This document shows, piece by piece, positions 1-7,234 of a stretch of DNA of 16,928 nt. Within the stretch, counting starts at the first letter, position 1; each line of letters starts with the position of its first letter. The notes beneath the pieces were generated by a model that had not been told where the DNA came from, did no database searches, and saw nothing but the letters and a program-made list of their open reading frames with translations. The DNA is taken from contig CAYNSI010000026.1 of the NCBI GenBank assembly GCA_964399665.1, positions 1-16,928 on the forward strand, in the 5' to 3' direction. The position numbers and the translations under genes were made by a program. This DNA comes from Avisuccinivibrio_A sp964399665 (GTDB lineage: Bacteria; Pseudomonadota; Gammaproteobacteria; Enterobacterales; Succinivibrionaceae).

Positions 1-112
1 CATCAAGCCAATAGACGTACCAGGTTTTTTGCATGTTATGCCAAGTGCAGCGCAAGTTATCGGTGTGCAGCTGGGCAGGGATTAAAGCGAGTAAATCTTC
101 TGTCGGTCTCAT
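1..112 (-). CDS. Unrecognised protein, N-terminal part (runs off the left edge)
   Basis: The first 37 codons of a minus-strand gene are visible, beginning MRPTEDLLALIPAQL and reaching the window edge still open. I do not recognise the family, and too little is present to assign one. I chose the ATG at 112-110 because GGAG (121-118) lies six bases upstream at good Shine-Dalgarno spacing. An in-frame ATG at 124-122 would add four residues but has no ribosome binding site. The visible part has no signal peptide or membrane segment and is rich in aromatic residues (W24, W31, Y32, Y34, W35). A credible promoter lies just upstream, with two TATAAT boxes, which supports a real gene. It runs in the same direction as the ROK regulator 450 bases away, so it could be a target of that regulator, but this is only a guess from proximity. 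Confidence 0.6.
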   Translation of the reverse strand, partial: MRPTEDLLALIPAQLHTDNLRCTWHNMQKTWYVYWLD

Positions 113-130
113 AACGGTCTCCATATTTTT

Positions 131-174
131 ATTATAGTATTTTAATTATACCTCGCCTCTTTTAAAGAGGCCAA
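131..174 (-). promoter_or_regulatory. Promoter with a palindrome in the spacer, for the left-edge gene
   Basis: On the minus strand, TTGGCC (174-169) and a perfect TATAAT (150-145) are separated by 18 bases, a plausible sigma-70 promoter. A second TATAAT occurs at 136-131. The 17-base inverted repeat GCCTCTTTTAAAGAGGC (155-171), with 8-bp arms around a single base, lies between the -35 and -10 boxes, where a repressor would block RNA polymerase. Promoter boxes and repeat are seen directly. The operator role is inference. Confidence 0.45.
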
Positions 175-419
175 CCAATTTTGACATCAAAATAGGCATG
201 TGTCAACCAAAAATCTAAGAAAATAAGAAAATTTTAAGAAAAATTTAGGTTCCAAAGGCGCAATTGAACCTGCTGAAAGGAGGCCAGCTGCAATCACCCC
301 GAATAGATCCTTTGTTTCTTCCTCTTTTAGGTGCAGACTCTGAGGTTTTTCAGGGCAGGGGATTATTACAGCTGCGATTCAGAGGCAAAATCTGCATAAG
401 TACTGTGCTTATAAAGTAA

Positions 420-464
420 AACCTTTGTATAACAAAAGGTTATTTTTATAGTTTGACAATAAAC
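420..464. promoter_or_regulatory. Hairpin plus TTGTATAACAA / GACAATAAA motifs (candidate operator or ROK-gene terminator)
   Basis: The inverted repeat AACCTTT-8 nt-AAAGGTT (420-441) is followed by T-rich sequence on both strands, so it could end the ROK transcript, which comes from the right. Overlapping it is TTGTATAACAA (425-435), itself an inverted repeat TTGT-ATA-ACAA, and then GTTTGACAATAAAC (451-464). The same pair, an identical TTGTATAACAA and the closely similar GTTAGACAATAAAG, recurs at 1801-1828 on the other side of the ROK gene. This makes binding by that regulator plausible. Function is inferred. Confidence 0.35.
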
Positions 465-561
465 CTGGGGCAGAAAACTTTTTTGCATGCTGCAAAGACT
501 TTGCAGATCTTAAGACGCAGCCTCAAAAACGGCATTAGAGCTCGGTCTTTGACTGAAAAAG

Positions 562-1638
562 TTAGATAAACCTTGGAAGCTGCTCTAAGCACAGGGAAAC
601 CATGCCTGAGACAATGTCCTCTTTTATGGAGTAGGAAACTTCAATTTTGGGCAGCATGGCAGTCTCAGCTTCTGTGAGCAGCCTCTTTTTTAATCTTTCG
701 CTCAAGCCGCTTTTGAGCCCTTCGGTGTACACGGCAACCAATGAAGGATTGATAACGCACATCACCGCCCTTAAAGTGCGCACTGCAAGCTCATCGGCAA
801 GGTTTGGATCTGCAGGCAGAATGCCGACATCGTTATACATGGGAAAGTATCTTACCTCCCCTGCCATGCCGTCACGGCCTCTTAAGAGTTCCCCGTGAAA
901 GCAGAAACCGCATCCTGGAGATCTTCCAGGCATCAGGACAATTCCTGCCACATAATCATGTGACTGATTTCTTTTGTAACATCCCAATGCTGCGGCATTA
1001 ATATCAGTTTCAAAGAACACCGGAACCTTAAAGTGCTGTTCCAAATGTCCTGCCAGCCGCAATGACATAGGATCATGGCGCAGGGCAGCTGCCACCCTGC
1101 CGCCTACCGTATCCGCAGGCATGGAGATCCCAATGACGGCTATTTTGGGATAACGCTCCAAATAGCGCTCAATGCCGATCCTAAAATAATCGGTATGTAT
1201 GGTTGATAACAGCTCCTCGCGCCGCTCTAAACACTCACCGAAAAGATCATGTACTGAATAGCCTGCAAAATCCTGCCCGCTTCTTTGATAGCATGAAACT
1301 ATGAGCATCAGCTTAAAGGCAGCATTAAAGCAGTAGGTCATAGGCGGCCTGCCGGTCCCTCCTGACACGCTTTGGCGCTCACAAAAGACAATTCCTGTTT
1401 TTTCAAGATAAGTTAATACCTTGGTTATGGTTACCACGGAAAGTCCCGTAAGATCCCTAAGCCTGGAAATAGCAGCCACCTGCTCTTTATGAAGTACCCC
1501 AAGAACCGTCAACAGGTTTCCTTTTCTAATATCCTTTGAAGTTAAACGCTCTCTTAATTGATCTGGTAACATGGAATAATTATTAAACTCAGTTATTAAA
1601 CTATGTTTAATAATATCGAAAAATTTTGAATTTTTCAA
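562..1638 (-). CDS. ROK-family (NagC/Mlc/XylR type) transcriptional repressor
   Basis: A 358-residue protein with an N-terminal winged helix (about residues 38-85, with recognition-helix region LSVVTITKVLTYLEKTG) followed by a ROK domain. The linker GGTGRPP corresponds to the wing of NagC-type proteins. In the ROK domain, DINAAALGC matches the NxxNAAA segment and LLRGRDGMAGEVRYF matches the GxxGxAGExGH block, but the His is replaced by Tyr. The CxCGxxGCxE zinc motif of typical ROK proteins is absent, and there is no DxGGT ATP loop, so this is a regulator and not a kinase. The start is TTG (1638-1636) with no clear ribosome binding site. An in-frame TGA lies just upstream, and the next in-frame ATG is at residue 23, so the true start is uncertain. 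It is transcribed divergently from the oxidoreductase operon and may control it. The effector is unknown, usually a sugar or sugar phosphate in this family. Confidence 0.85.
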   Translation of the reverse strand: MKNSKFFDIIKHSLITEFNNYSMLPDQLRERLTSKDIRKGNLLTVLGVLHKEQVAAISRLRDLTGLSVVTITKVLTYLEKTGIVFCERQSVSGGTGRPPMTYCFNAAFKLMLIVSCYQRSGQDFAGYSVHDLFGECLERREELLSTIHTDYFRIGIERYLERYPKIAVIGISMPADTVGGRVAAALRHDPMSLRLAGHLEQHFKVPVFFETDINAAALGCYKRNQSHDYVAGIVLMPGRSPGCGFCFHGELLRGRDGMAGEVRYFPMYNDVGILPADPNLADELAVRTLRAVMCVINPSLVAVYTEGLKSGLSERLKKRLLTEAETAMLPKIEVSYSIKEDIVSGMVSLCLEQLPRFI

Positions 1639-1800
1639 TTTTGGAGTTTTATTTCATATGCGTTAGCAGAAGCTAATCCTGTTTTTTACTATTTTTCCCT
1701 TATATAACAAATACTCAATCTTGAAATTTTATCTTACGACTAATTTTTATATTATAAAATATTTTTTCATCGCCAAAAAGACTTATAAAAAGCTTTTTTA

Positions 1801-1828
1801 TTGTATAACAATAAGTTAGACAATAAAG
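1801..1828. promoter_or_regulatory. Second copy of the TTGTATAACAA / GACAATAAA motif pair (candidate ROK operator)
   Basis: TTGTATAACAA (1801-1811) is identical to 425-435, and GTTAGACAATAAAG (1815-1828) differs from 451-464 at two positions. The two half-motifs start 14 bases apart here and 26 bases apart in the left copy, a difference of 12 bases, about one helical turn. The site lies in the divergent region between the ROK gene and the oxidoreductase operon. Binding by the ROK protein is inference. Confidence 0.35.
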
Positions 1829-1897
1829 CGGTTTTTGCTTTCCGGGCCTAAGAGCCTCGAAAGTCAATTTCCCCTCAGCCGGTAATCTCTTACAATA

Positions 1898-1936
1898 CCT
1901 TCAAAAGGCAGGCTGTCTTCCTTCAAGCGGCAGGCT
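1898..1936 (+). repeat. Direct repeat CCTTCAA-NN-GGCAGGCT at 22-bp period in the oxidoreductase leader
   Basis: Two 17-base units, 1898-1914 and 1920-1936, differ only at the two central bases (AA versus GC). Their starts are 22 bases apart, about two turns of the helix, so both units face the same side of DNA. They begin just after a possible -10 (TACAAT, 1891-1896), near the expected transcription start. This is the arrangement of paired operators, although a role in the RNA leader is also possible. The repeat is seen directly; its function is not known. Confidence 0.5.
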
Positions 1937-2023
1937 TTAGGGTTTTAACAATAACGATGCGCCTTGGGGCTCAAGCTTTCCTTGATGCCAAAAAGCACAT
2001 GCAACTATTATAAGGAGCCGACT

Positions 2024-2602
2024 TTGCTTCAAATAAGATTACACGGTCGCGGCGGCCAGGGTGTGGTGACAGCAGCCGAGATGCTGTCTCTTGCCGCCTT
2101 TTTTGAGGGCCACCATGCCCAGGCTTTTCCAAGCTTCGGGTCAGAACGCACCGGTGCTCCGGTGGTGGCATATGCCCGTATCGATGACAAGGAAATCCGC
2201 ACCCACGAACCAATCCTTAATCCTGATGCTGTTGTAGTTCAAGATCGTACCCTGCTTGCTGCCCTGGATGTCTTTGCAGGTATCGGCCCTCAAGGATACG
2301 TTATCATCAACTCTGCAGAAACTCCCGAAGAACTTGTTCCTGAACTGTGTAAAAAACTTCCTGCAGGACATGTCTTTACGGTCCCGGCAACGGATTTTGC
2401 GATGCAGAAAATCGGGCGTCCCCTGCCGGGTGCGCCTATGATTGCCGCTTTGGCTGCCGCAACTGAAATCTTCAAGCTTGACAGCGTCCAGAAGTCCTTT
2501 CAGACCAGATACCCGGGCAAGGTCGGTGATGCCAATGCTGAAACAGCAGCCCTGGCCTATGAATTTATTGTGAATGTTAAAAAGGGAGGCTGTAATGCTT
2601 AA
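2024..2602 (+). CDS. 2-oxoacid:acceptor oxidoreductase, gamma subunit
   Basis: A 192-residue protein of the pyruvate/2-ketoisovalerate oxidoreductase gamma family, the small subunit of CoA-dependent 2-oxoacid oxidoreductases. The diagnostic start RLHGRGGQGVVTAAEML is followed by FPSFGSERTGAPVVAYARI, the usual pattern for this subunit. I place the start at TTG 2024-2026: AAGGAG (2012-2017) lies exactly six bases upstream and the family motif begins three residues later. The longer reading from 1964 would add 20 residues with no family similarity and has no ribosome binding site. The gene overlaps the next one by eight bases, implying coupled translation and balanced subunit supply. The substrate cannot be told from this subunit. 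Confidence 0.9.
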   Translation: MLQIRLHGRGGQGVVTAAEMLSLAAFFEGHHAQAFPSFGSERTGAPVVAYARIDDKEIRTHEPILNPDAVVVQDRTLLAALDVFAGIGPQGYVIINSAETPEELVPELCKKLPAGHVFTVPATDFAMQKIGRPLPGAPMIAALAAATEIFKLDSVQKSFQTRYPGKVGDANAETAALAYEFIVNVKKGGCNA

Positions 2603-3845
2603 GCAGATTGAAGGCTCATTGGGTATTGCAGAAGCAGTAGCCTTATGTCGTCCGGGGGCTGTCTGTGCCTATCCTATTTCCCCGCAGACTCATATCGTTG
2701 AAAATGTCGGCAGACTGGTAAAAGAAGGTAAACTTCAAGATTGTGAGTTCGTAAATGTAGAGTCGGAATTTTCCGCCATGTCAGTATCAATAGGTGCATC
2801 GGCAGGCGGGGTGAGAACCTATACTGCCACAGCATCACAGGGACTGCTGTTCATGGTAGAGGGCGTTTACAATGCTTCAGGGATGGGACTTCCCATCGTC
2901 ATGACGGTAGCCTCAAGGGCCATAGGAGCACCCATTAATATCTGGAATGATCATTCAGACTCTTTGTCGCAAAGGGATTCAGGCTGGATCCAGCTTTTTT
3001 GTGAGTCCAACCAGGATGCCCTTGATACCCACATCATGGCCTTTAAGATAGCAGAGGAAGTAGGACTTCCTGTCATGGTATGCATGGACGGCTTCGTCCT
3101 GACCCATGCCTTTGAGCGGCTTGACATGCCTTCACAGGAGCAGGTTGATTCCTTCCTGCCCCCCTATGAGCCAAAGGAATTTATTGATCCCAAAGAGCCT
3201 ATTACCATGGGTGCCATGGTAGGACCAGAGGCCTTTACCGAACTGCGCTTTTTGGTTCAGCGCAAGATGATCAAATCCCTTGATGTTATCGAAAAGGTCA
3301 CCAAAGAATACCGTGAACTTACCGGCCGTAACTCAGGAGGGCTTCTTGACTGCTACCGCTGCGAGGATGCCGAACTTAAGCTTGTCATCATGGGATCTTC
3401 AGTTGGTACTGCCAAGGATGAAGTAGACCGCTTAAGGGAGCAGGGCATCAAAGTTGGCATCATTTCCTTAAAGGCCTTCCGTCCCTTCCCCTACGTCAAA
3501 ATGAGGGAAGCTGTAGGTGACTGTAAGAAAGTAGTCTGCCTGGAGCGTTCCTTCTCCTACGGGGCAAGAGGTATTATCTGCCCTGAGGTCAAGCGTGCCA
3601 TGGAAGGAACAGGCTGTGACGTACGTACCGCAGTTGCAGGTCTTGGCGGTCGTGCCGTCTTAGGCTCCACCATAAAGGATATCGTCACTGCCTCAAATGA
3701 AGGAAAGCTTGTTGATGAGATCTGCTGGATTGACATAGATAAGAAGCTTTTAAACAGCTACTTGAAGGCCAAAGAAGGCTTAAGCATTCCTGAAGACCAG
3801 ATTGCAAGCGAAAAAGTGCTGCTAAACAGCCTTGGCAGATCTTAA
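2595..3845 (+). CDS. 2-oxoacid:acceptor oxidoreductase, alpha subunit
   Basis: A 416-residue protein matching the alpha subunit (PorA/VorB-like). The N-terminal pyrimidine-binding domain shows YPISPQTHIVE (about residues 26-36) and VESEFSAMSVSIGASAGG, and the C-terminal transketolase-like domain includes the VIMGSSVGTAKDEVDRL and LKAFRPFP segments. Together with the beta subunit it binds thiamine diphosphate and CoA and oxidatively decarboxylates a 2-oxoacid to an acyl-CoA in the cytoplasm. The ATG at 2595 is preceded by AAGGGAGG within the end of the gamma gene. An in-frame ATG at 2574 is less likely because it lies upstream of this ribosome binding site. Pyruvate is the default guess for substrate. 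An aryl or branched-chain 2-oxoacid is possible because the gene set resembles phenylglyoxylate:NAD+ oxidoreductase of denitrifying bacteria. Confidence 0.9.
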   Translation: MLKQIEGSLGIAEAVALCRPGAVCAYPISPQTHIVENVGRLVKEGKLQDCEFVNVESEFSAMSVSIGASAGGVRTYTATASQGLLFMVEGVYNASGMGLPIVMTVASRAIGAPINIWNDHSDSLSQRDSGWIQLFCESNQDALDTHIMAFKIAEEVGLPVMVCMDGFVLTHAFERLDMPSQEQVDSFLPPYEPKEFIDPKEPITMGAMVGPEAFTELRFLVQRKMIKSLDVIEKVTKEYRELTGRNSGGLLDCYRCEDAELKLVIMGSSVGTAKDEVDRLREQGIKVGIISLKAFRPFPYVKMREAVGDCKKVVCLERSFSYGARGIICPEVKRAMEGTGCDVRTAVAGLGGRAVLGSTIKDIVTASNEGKLVDEICWIDIDKKLLNSYLKAKEGLSIPEDQIASEKVLLNSLGRS

Positions 3846-3860
3846 TTAAGGAGGGATAAC

Positions 3861-4922
3861 ATGCTGGACGAAATTAGATTTTATCAAACCGGATCCAAAA
3901 CCGTAGGCAACCGCCTCTTGAATCCCTCGATGCGTGCCAATCAGGCCTCAGAAAGCCGCACCAATTCGCTTACCTCAGGCCACCGTGCCTGCCAAGGCTG
4001 CGGTGAAGCATTAGGAGCCCGCTATGCTCTTGATACTGCCATGAGGGCAACCAATGGACAGCTTCTTGTTGCCAACGCCACAGGATGCCTTGAGGTATTC
4101 TCTACTCCCTATCCTGAATCAGCCTGGAGGATCCCATGGATCCACTCCCTGTTCGGCAACAGTGCAGCAGTAGGCACAGGTTTGGCGGTAGCAGCTAGAA
4201 TCAGGGCTAAAAAATCAGGTTCTACTACCGTTCCGCGTGTCATAGCCCAAGGCGGTGACGGCGGCACCACCGACATAGGTTTTGGCCCGCTGTCAGGTAT
4301 GTTTGAGCGTAATGATGACGTTCTTTATATCTGCTATGACAACGGCGCCTACATGAATACCGGGGTGCAGAGATCCTCGGCAACGCCGCCTTCTGCACGC
4401 ACCGCCACCACCCAGCCTGTGGGAGCAGAACCAGGTGCCGAATGGGGCAAGGGAAAGAATGTTCCCTTAATTGCCATGGCCCACGGTATTCCCTATGTGG
4501 CTACGGCATCAGTTGCAGATCCCCGTGATCTTGAATACAAGGTGCAAAAAGCCATGTCATACCACGGTGCCCGCTATATCCAGATCTTAGTACCATGCCC
4601 GTTAGGCTGGGGATCTGCCTCATCATCTACCGTAACTTTGGCAAGACTTGCCGTAGAATCAGGGTTCTACCCCATCTTTGAAGCTGAGTACGGCAAGGTT
4701 GTCTCTGTACGCAAGATTAATCAGAAGCAGCCTGTTATTAATTTCCTCAAGCTTCAACGTCGTTTTGCCCACTTAACCGGCAAAAATGCCGATCCTAAGG
4801 GCTTAGCCCGCATACAGGCCATGTGTGATGAGAACATCAGGAGCTTTGGCTTAATTGGAGATGAAGTCCCTGAAACCATCCCTGTGGCCATTCAGGCATT
4901 TGAGCGCAACACTGCAGTTTAG
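3861..4922 (+). CDS. 2-oxoacid:acceptor oxidoreductase, beta (TPP-binding) subunit
   Basis: A 353-residue thiamine diphosphate-binding subunit. The TPP/Mg motif is clear: GGDGGTTDIG followed about 25 residues later by CYDNGAYMNTGVQRS. Cysteines in ACQGCGEALG, NATGCLE and VPCPLGW sit at the positions that ligate the proximal [4Fe-4S] cluster in PorB-type subunits. SATPP and the following Ala/Thr-rich segment are the usual loop of this family. An AAGGAGGG ribosome binding site ends about six bases before the ATG, and 15 bases separate it from the alpha gene. The unannotated first 30 residues carry no recognised motif. It forms the catalytic heterodimer with the alpha subunit. The iron-sulfur cluster makes oxygen sensitivity likely, in line with anaerobic growth. 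Confidence 0.92.
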   Translation: MLDEIRFYQTGSKTVGNRLLNPSMRANQASESRTNSLTSGHRACQGCGEALGARYALDTAMRATNGQLLVANATGCLEVFSTPYPESAWRIPWIHSLFGNSAAVGTGLAVAARIRAKKSGSTTVPRVIAQGGDGGTTDIGFGPLSGMFERNDDVLYICYDNGAYMNTGVQRSSATPPSARTATTQPVGAEPGAEWGKGKNVPLIAMAHGIPYVATASVADPRDLEYKVQKAMSYHGARYIQILVPCPLGWGSASSSTVTLARLAVESGFYPIFEAEYGKVVSVRKINQKQPVINFLKLQRRFAHLTGKNADPKGLARIQAMCDENIRSFGLIGDEVPETIPVAIQAFERNTAV

Positions 4923-4935
4923 GAGGGCAGTCTAA

Positions 4936-6567
4936 ATGATGGATAAAGCTTTTGGAGCAACACTAGATCCTGCAAGTTCTCTTGCAAATAAAACCGGTTC
5001 TTGGAGAACCCTAAGACCTGTTAACGTTTTTAAACTGCCTCCGTGCAACAAACAGTGCCCTGCAGGTGAAAATATTCAGCAGTGGCTTTACTATGCCGGT
5101 GAAGGTGACTATGAACATGCCTGGCGGGTGCTTACCGAGGATAATCCCCTGCCTGCCTGCATGGGACGCGTCTGCTATCACACCTGTGAAGGCAAGTGCA
5201 ACCGGGGCTTTTTGGATGAGTCAGTGGGCATCAACTCGGTTGAGCGCTTCTTAGGAGACTATGCCATTGAGCACAAGCTCTCCTTTAAAAAGCCCACCCG
5301 CGAGACCGGAAAGCGAGTGCTTATCATAGGCTCAGGCCCTGCAGGATTGTCTGCTGCCTATCATCTGCGTCGTTTTGGGCATACAGTGAACATAGTCGAG
5401 CTTGCCCATGAGCCTGGCGGGATGATGCGCTACGGCATTCCGGTATACCGTCTGCCGCGTGATATTCTCGATGCTGAGATCAAGCGCCTGACAGATCTGG
5501 GGATCACGATAGAATGTGATCACAAGGTTGAAGATATCCTCAAGGAAAAGGAAGAGGGGCATTATGATGCCGTGATCTTAGGTCTTGGGGCTTCGATTTC
5601 CACCAATGTTGACATCCCTTCAGGAGACACCACCCACGTTCTCAATGCCCTGACACTTTTAGGTGAGATTGCCTCCAACACTGATGTGGAAATAGGCAGA
5701 AAGGTTGCAGTCTACGGCGGCGGCAATACTGCAGTTGACGTGGCCCGCTCACTGCGCCGTCTGGGGGCTGAACCTATCATAGTGTACCGCCGCAACCGTG
5801 ACAGGATGCCTGCCAATGAGGAGGAAATGGACGGTGCCATAGAAGAAGGCATTCAGGTCAAATGGTTGTCCACCATCGCCGAAGCTTCAGGTGAATCCTT
5901 AAAGATTGAAAAAATGGCCTTAAATGAAAAAGGCTGGCCTGAGCCTACCGGTGAATATGAAGATCTTCCTGCCGACTCAGTAGTCCTTGCTATAGGGCAG
6001 AATGTCGATCTTTCAATCTGCAAAAAGATTGAAGGGCTTGCCACTGAAAAGGATGCTGTGACCATCGACAAGGAAACCATGATGACCACGGTCCCCGGTA
6101 TTTTTGCCGCAGGGGACATGGTCACTACAGACAATCGTACCGTCACTGCCGCCATAGGCATGGGCAAGCATGCTGCCCGCGGCGTCAATGCCTACTTAAA
6201 AGGCACGGTCTATAAGAAGCTTGAAAAGCATGAGGATGCCCGTTTTGAAGATATGCATCCTTGGTATTACACCGATGCTCCCAAGACGGTTCGACCGCAG
6301 CTTGAGCTTGCAAGAAGAACCCAGACCTTTGATGAGGTACAGCACGGACTTACTGAAGAAAATGCCATCTTTGAGGCCAGGCGCTGCCTGTCATGCGGCA
6401 ACTGCATGGAATGTGACAACTGCTATGGAGTATGCCCGGACAATGCCGTAATTAAACTCGGCCCCGGCAAGGGTTATGAATTTAATTATGATTTCTGCAA
6501 AGGATGCGGTGTCTGTGCCCAGGAATGCCCCTGCGGTCACATCAAAATGGTGCCTGAGAAAATTTAA
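4936..6567 (+). CDS. GltD-like FAD/NAD(P) oxidoreductase fused to a 2[4Fe-4S] ferredoxin domain (electron-transfer subunit)
   Basis: A 543-residue protein in three parts. Residues about 30-115 form the N-terminal iron-sulfur domain of glutamate synthase small subunits (Cys 37, 41, 75, 80, 84 and 88). Residues about 126-425 are the flavoprotein core, with the FAD loop GSGPAG (132-137), the NAD(P) loop GGGNTA (261-266), VYRRNRDRMPA, and the closing FAD motif GIFAAGDM. Residues about 480-540 are a double ferredoxin: CMECDNCYGVCP (490-501) and CKGCGVCAQECP (521-532), with an extra CLSC at 484-487. No glutamine- or glutamate-handling large subunit is nearby. As the last gene of the oxidoreductase operon it most likely replaces the separate delta (ferredoxin) subunit and carries electrons from the beta-subunit cluster to NAD(P). 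PadH of phenylglyoxylate oxidoreductase is a comparable partner. AGGAGGG overlaps the beta-gene stop, and the first of two adjacent ATG codons is chosen. Confidence 0.9.
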   Translation: MMDKAFGATLDPASSLANKTGSWRTLRPVNVFKLPPCNKQCPAGENIQQWLYYAGEGDYEHAWRVLTEDNPLPACMGRVCYHTCEGKCNRGFLDESVGINSVERFLGDYAIEHKLSFKKPTRETGKRVLIIGSGPAGLSAAYHLRRFGHTVNIVELAHEPGGMMRYGIPVYRLPRDILDAEIKRLTDLGITIECDHKVEDILKEKEEGHYDAVILGLGASISTNVDIPSGDTTHVLNALTLLGEIASNTDVEIGRKVAVYGGGNTAVDVARSLRRLGAEPIIVYRRNRDRMPANEEEMDGAIEEGIQVKWLSTIAEASGESLKIEKMALNEKGWPEPTGEYEDLPADSVVLAIGQNVDLSICKKIEGLATEKDAVTIDKETMMTTVPGIFAAGDMVTTDNRTVTAAIGMGKHAARGVNAYLKGTVYKKLEKHEDARFEDMHPWYYTDAPKTVRPQLELARRTQTFDEVQHGLTEENAIFEARRCLSCGNCMECDNCYGVCPDNAVIKLGPGKGYEFNYDFCKGCGVCAQECPCGHIKMVPEKI

Positions 6568-6609
6568 GCTTACGATCAGGACCTATTGACCTGTTCTTCA
6601 GGTTCTTCA

Positions 6610-6638
6610 GGGCAGCTTTAAGCTGCCCTTTGCTTTTT
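6610..6638 (+). terminator. Rho-independent terminator of the oxidoreductase operon
   Basis: GGGCAGC (6610-6616) pairs perfectly with GCTGCCC (6622-6628) around the loop TTTAA, followed by TTTGCTTTTT. It lies 43 bases after the last operon gene and two bases before the end of the convergent gmhA gene. On the minus strand it is not followed by a T run, so it serves the plus-strand operon. Confidence 0.9.
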
Positions 6639-6639
6639 A

Positions 6640-7224
6640 TCAGGCTGCCTTGGCCATCTGCTCTTCAATTGCCCTTATCATAATGTGTATTATCATGGTA
6701 TGCACTTCCTGGATCCTGTCGGCATAGCCAAAATGAGGGACAATAAGGGGAAGGTCACAAAGACTTTTGAGTTTCCCGCCATCTTTGCCAAGCAGCGTAA
6801 TGGTTTTCATGCCCTTGTCCCGTGCTGCCTGACAGGCCTTGATGATATTTTTCGAGTTTCCTGAAGTAGAGATCCCCAAAAAGACATCCTGCGGGAAACC
6901 TAACCCCTCTATGAACCGTGAGAATACCGCATCAAAGCCGTAATCATTGCCAACGCAGGTAAGATGGCTGGGATCGCATATTGCAACTGCCGCGAAGGCT
7001 GGACGATCATCACGATACCTGCCTGATAATTCTTCTGCAAAATGCATAGCATCGCACATGCTGCCGCCATTGCCGGCTGTAATAATTTTGCCCTGATTTT
7101 TAAGGCTTTCAACCATAATAGCAACTGCCTTTTCAATACTTTCTTTAGTATCTTTGGCATTGATGTAATCGCCCAGAACTTTATGAGCTTCCTTAAGATC
7201 ATCAAGAACATTAAATGACAGCAT
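6640..7224 (-). CDS. gmhA: Phosphoheptose isomerase GmhA
   Basis: A 194-residue SIS-domain protein that closely follows E. coli GmhA (192 residues). It converts sedoheptulose 7-phosphate to D-glycero-D-manno-heptose 7-phosphate, the first step to the heptose of the lipopolysaccharide inner core, which implies a Gram-negative cell. Visible landmarks are AGNGGSMCDAMHFAEELSGRYR (50-71, split here as AGNGGSMCDAMHF and AEELSGRYR), SCVGND-like TCVGNDYGF, GISTSGNS (117-124) and PHFGYADRIQEVH. The catalytic pair known for E. coli, Glu65 and His180, is present at the same numbers. I place the start at ATG 7224-7222 because AGGAG (7236-7232) lies seven bases upstream. A longer reading to 7311 would overlap dnaQ and add residues foreign to the family. 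The ribosome binding site overlaps the dnaQ stop codon, so translation is probably coupled. Confidence 0.93.
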   Translation of the reverse strand: MLSFNVLDDLKEAHKVLGDYINAKDTKESIEKAVAIMVESLKNQGKIITAGNGGSMCDAMHFAEELSGRYRDDRPAFAAVAICDPSHLTCVGNDYGFDAVFSRFIEGLGFPQDVFLGISTSGNSKNIIKACQAARDKGMKTITLLGKDGGKLKSLCDLPLIVPHFGYADRIQEVHTMIIHIMIRAIEEQMAKAA

Positions 7225-7234
7225 CTTAAAACTC

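Larger units (their letters stand above)
113..561. other. Intergenic region between the left-edge gene and the ROK regulator
   Basis: I find no gene in this AT-rich stretch. Apart from the promoter at 131-174 it holds several short inverted repeats: TTGACA/TGTCAA (181-186 and 201-206), AGGTTC/GAACCT (247-252 and 266-271), ATAAG/CTTAT (396-400 and 408-412), AACCTTT/AAAGGTT (420-426 and 435-441), and CTGCAAAG/CTTTGCAG (490-497 and 499-506). An AAAGGAGG sequence (277-284) looks like a ribosome binding site but is not followed by a start codon. Confidence 0.6.
1639..2023. other. Divergent promoter region between the ROK regulator and the oxidoreductase operon
   Basis: This 385-base stretch holds no gene. 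The left part (1640-1800) is very AT-rich and contains a minus-strand TATAAT (1756-1751), a possible -10 for the ROK gene without a convincing -35. It also contains the palindrome AAAAAGCTTTTT (1787-1798). TTGTATAACAA (1801-1811) repeats the motif at 425-435. The right part carries a possible plus-strand -10, TACAAT (1891-1896), and the direct repeat described separately. The leader before the first operon gene would be more than 100 bases long. Confidence 0.5.

Noticed and set aside
1964..2023. Upstream extension of the gamma subunit gene
   Set aside because: The extra 20 residues lack family similarity, while TTG at 2024 has an ideal AAGGAG at six bases.
4936..6567. True glutamate synthase small subunit (gltD)
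   Set aside because: No large subunit is adjacent, the gene ends an oxidoreductase operon, and it has a C-terminal double ferredoxin domain that GltD lacks.
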